A DNA stretch of 7,574 nt. It comes from CAYQAJ01 sp964415245. Its GTDB lineage: Bacteria > Planctomycetota > Planctomycetia > Pirellulales > Pirellulaceae. The translations under genes were made by a program, and so were the position numbers. The stretch spans positions 1 through 7,574 of the forward strand of contig CAYQAJ010000247.1 of NCBI GenBank assembly GCA_964415245.1, given 5' to 3'. Under the pieces are notes generated by a model. The model had not been told where the DNA came from and did not search any database. It was given only the letters and a program-made list of their open reading frames with translations. Positions 4,932 to 7,574 of this stretch are shown one piece after another (positions within the stretch are counted from its first letter, which is position 1; every line of letters begins with the position of its first letter).

Positions 4932-7574
4932 AGTTCACGAACAGGAATTCATTCGTGTTGAACAGTACCAAGCAGAACTGGGGCAGACCACGGCGGGCGA
5001 TGAAGTCGTGGGCCAGTTTGGCTTCTTGGTCGGAGGGCGACCGGGCCAGCGCGAGTCGGTAGGCGCGGTCGATCTGCGCCGCAGTGTCGTCGCCCGCCTC
5101 ACTGCGCACGCGCTCGGCGAACCGGTCGGCGCACTCTTCGATGAACGGATTATTCAATAGCGACAACGCCTGCACGGGCGTGATCGTGCCCAACCGCCGC
5201 GGGACCATCACCGACGGATCGGGGCAGTCGAGCGATTGCAGCATGGGATTGTTGCCCGAGCGGGCCCACAGACGGTAGATGGTTCGGCGGCACGTGTCGG
5301 GCGAGAACTCGTTGGTGGGGTCGGTGAACTCGTGGTTTTGGGCGCCCAGGTTGACGTGCACATCGCGGAAACTGCGACCGCCCAGTTGCGGGTTGAGCGC
5401 ACCGGAGACGCTCAATATCGCGTCGCGCACTTGCTCTCCCTCAAGGCGGCATGTTGAGTATCGCCACAAGAGCCGATTGTCCGCGTCGATGGCCTCTGCC
5501 TTTTCGTTATGCACGCGCGACGGCTGCCGATACGCGGCCGAAGTGACGATCAACCGCTGCATGTTTTTGATGTTCCACCCGTCGTCCATGAATCGCGACG
5601 CCAGATAGTCGAGCAGTTCGGGATGCGAGGGGCGGCCGCCGTTAAAGCCGAAGTCGCTGGGCGAATCGACGATCCCACGGCCGAAGTGATAGTGCCACAG
5701 GCGATTGACGAACACCCGCGCGGTGAGCGGGTTCTTGCGGTTGGTCAACCACTCGGCGAGTTTGATGCGGCGTTCGGCTTCAGGTGCGTCGGGGGCCAGG
5801 CCGAAGTCGGCCGAGAGTCCCGCGCCCGTGAGCGCCTTGAGTCCCGACGGCGAAACGACTTGCCGCTCCTGGCGATAATCGCCGCGCGCCAGCACGTGCG
5901 TCACCTCCGGCTGGCGGGGAATAATCACGTGCGCCGTGCCCGAAAAGCTCACTCGGTCGAGCTCCCGTTGCAGTGTGTCGCGGCGGCTGGCAAGCTCGCG
6001 ATGCGCGGTTTGCTGCCCGTCGGAAGCGCGGGCCAACACCTCGTTGAACGGCTCCAAGGCCCGAATGTCGCGCGACTGGTTATCGAAGTGCCGGCGGACT
6101 TCGTCTTCGCCGAGCGCCCGACTGTACAGGGCCACGAAGTGAAACTCTCCCTCCCAACGGCGCTCGCCCGATAGTTCGTCGCCCAGGCCGAGCTGGAATT
6201 CGCCGTCCCAGTTGGAAAAATCGCCGCCGATGTCGCGCTCGGCGACGGGCCGGCCATTGATGTAGAGACGGCCCTTGGCGTTGCGGTCGAACGTGTACAC
6301 GACGTGTACCCGCGCCGTTTTGAGAAATCCGTCGGGCGATGCCAGAGATGGCAGGCCGTTGGCGTCGGTGCTGGTCGTGCGCAAGCGAACGTCGAATCGG
6401 TCACCGTCCTGGCCCAGCGTGAAGTTGCGCTGGCTTGTGTCCTTGGAAAGCGTGACGATGCGCGCTGGCCCGCTTTGCTTATCACGGCCGGGCATGATCC
6501 ACGCTTCGATGGTGAGCTCGTTCGATGAGCGAATGGCGTCGATCAGTCGCTGGGGCGCGTTCTCGGTAGCGAATCGCGCGGGCTGTCCTGCCTTGAGCGG
6601 AATCGGTTCGCCGGCCTGCGACTGATCTTCGATCGTGTCCTGCGAAGAACCACCGAACAGATACAGCACTTGCAGCCCATCAACGCCGTGCGTGCCTTCG
6701 TTGCTCCCATGCTCGGCGCGAATGTCGGCTTCGAGCTTCGACAATTCGCCGCGCACCTGGGCAAGCTGCTCCTCGATTTCCTTCTGGCGCCGGGCGTCGC
6801 GCGTGGCGTGGATGTCGTGGCGCTCCTCGGCTTCCTGGTACACGCCGGCCAGTGTGGCCACGATCTGGTAATACTCCGGCTGGGAGATGGGGTCGAACTT
6901 GTGATCGTGGCAGCGGGCACAATTGATCGTGAGGCCCAAGTACGCCTGTCCCAACGTGGCCACCAGGTCTTCGACGTGGTCGACCCGCACGCCCATCTGC
7001 ATCTTTTTCGAGCCTTCGAGGTTGCCCGGTTGATCCCACGTGCCGCACACGTGGTAGCCGGTGGCCAGCAGGGCGTCGAGGTCGCCGGGGTAGAGCACGT
7101 CGCCGGCAATTTGCCGCTGCACGAATTCGTCGTAGGGCAGATTGCGGTTGAAGGCGTCGATGACCCAATCGCGGTATCGCCAGGCGTTATCGCGGATTCG
7201 ATTGTACTCGAAGCCCTCGGACTCGCCGAAACGGACCACGTCGAGCCAGTGCCGGGCCCACCGCTCGCCGTAGTGGGGCGAATCGAGCAGCTCGTCGACC
7301 AGCGCTTCGTAGGCCCGCGGCGACGGATCATTGATGAAACGCTCGACCGCCTCCGGTTCGGGCGGAAGGCCGATGAGGTCGAAATACAACCGCCGGATGA
7401 GCGTGCGGCGGTCGGCCTCTGGCGCGGGTTCGAGCCCCTCGGCTTCCAGCCGGGCCAGCACGAAGCGATCGATGTCGTTGATGGGCCACTTGGCGTTGAG
7501 TGCGGCCGGCGGCTCGGGGCGCGTCACCGCTTGCAGCGACCACCAGTCGTACCCGGCGCGGCGATCGGTGGTGT
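4930..7574 (-). CDS. DUF1549-LamG-DUF1553 planctomycete cytochrome-like protein (5' end outside window)
   Basis: The last 880 or so residues of a large protein. Numbering from a GTG at 7527: a DUF1549/PSCyt2 domain (about 15-230) with a CxxCH haem-type motif, C203-A-R-C-H207, in CARCHDHKFDPI; a coiled coil (about 243-271); a LamG/concanavalin-like domain (about 330-485, with LTIEAWIMPG and GRLYINGRPVAE); and a DUF1553/PSD1 domain (about 545-850, with VFVNRLWHYHFGRG at 605-618). That GTG is not the start: the frame stays open to the edge and the 15 upstream residues include YDWWSLQ, normal for this family. Relatives usually begin with a signal peptide and a PSCyt1 cytochrome domain, expected just beyond 7574. 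The protein is probably periplasmic or surface-bound; LamG domains often bind carbohydrate. It is translationally coupled to DUF1501 downstream. Its substrate and reaction are unknown. Confidence 0.93.
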   Translation of the reverse strand, partial: TTDRRAGYDWWSLQAVTRPEPPAALNAKWPINDIDRFVLARLEAEGLEPAPEADRRTLIRRLYFDLIGLPPEPEAVERFINDPSPRAYEALVDELLDSPHYGERWARHWLDVVRFGESEGFEYNRIRDNAWRYRDWVIDAFNRNLPYDEFVQRQIAGDVLYPGDLDALLATGYHVCGTWDQPGNLEGSKKMQMGVRVDHVEDLVATLGQAYLGLTINCARCHDHKFDPISQPEYYQIVATLAGVYQEAEERHDIHATRDARRQKEIEEQLAQVRGELSKLEADIRAEHGSNEGTHGVDGLQVLYLFGGSSQDTIEDQSQAGEPIPLKAGQPARFATENAPQRLIDAIRSSNELTIEAWIMPGRDKQSGPARIVTLSKDTSQRNFTLGQDGDRFDVRLRTTSTDANGLPSLASPDGFLKTARVHVVYTFDRNAKGRLYINGRPVAERDIGGDFSNWDGEFQLGLGDELSGERRWEGEFHFVALYSRALGEDEVRRHFDNQSRDIRALEPFNEVLARASDGQQTAHRELASRRDTLQRELDRVSFSGTAHVIIPRQPEVTHVLARGDYRQERQVVSPSGLKALTGAGLSADFGLAPDAPEAERRIKLAEWLTNRKNPLTARVFVNRLWHYHFGRGIVDSPSDFGFNGGRPSHPELLDYLASRFMDDGWNIKNMQRLIVTSAAYRQPSRVHNEKAEAIDADNRLLWRYSTCRLEGEQVRDAILSVSGALNPQLGGRSFRDVHVNLGAQNHEFTDPTNEFSPDTCRRTIYRLWARSGNNPMLQSLDCPDPSVMVPRRLGTITPVQALSLLNNPFIEECADRFAERVRSEAGDDTAAQIDRAYRLALARSPSDQEAKLAHDFIARRGLPQFCLVLFNTNEFLFVN

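Overview
The window looks like a piece of a GC-rich genome from the Planctomycetota, probably near the Pirellulales. This rests on gene content. Two Tat-exported DUF1501 proteins and a large DUF1549/DUF1553 (PSCyt2/PSD1) cytochrome-like protein form the gene set that is hugely expanded in planctomycetes and uncommon elsewhere.

Layout. Bases 1-162 hold no gene, only a short array of degenerate direct repeats around TTTGTTTGGCC and CCTGACA. Bases 163-844 (minus strand) are a VapBC-type toxin-antitoxin operon: a ribbon-helix-helix antitoxin followed, with an 8-base overlap, by a PIN-domain toxin. Its promoter at 864-892 carries two nearly identical TGTCnGACA palindromes exactly 21 bp apart, which look like the autoregulatory operator. 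Divergent from it, 997-2502 (plus strand) encodes a DUF1501 protein standing without its usual cytochrome partner. Bases 2726-3282 (plus strand) hold two small overlapping genes, DUF4160 then DUF2442. A 30-bp inverted repeat (26/30 identical) lies on either side of this pair at 2526-2555 and 3390-3419. The convergent gap 3283-3466 is packed with inverted repeats, including an ATTCCC-N8-GGGAA palindrome. Bases 3467-7574 (minus strand) are a two-gene operon. The upstream gene, a DUF1549-LamG-DUF1553 protein with a CxxCH haem-type motif, runs off the right edge of the window. The downstream gene is a second DUF1501 protein, translationally coupled to it.

How the genes fit together. The minus-strand pair is the classic planctomycete 'cytochrome plus DUF1501' unit. 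Both products are probably exported (DUF1501 through Tat) and act in the periplasm or at the cell surface, but their biochemistry is not established. The section 163-3450 looks like accessory DNA: two small two-gene cassettes (VapBC; DUF4160-DUF2442) on either side of a lone DUF1501 gene, with several kinds of dispersed repeat. The items most worth a second look are the operator architecture of the vapB promoter and the repeat-bounded DUF4160-DUF2442 pair. I see no tRNA, rRNA, CRISPR array or transposase gene.
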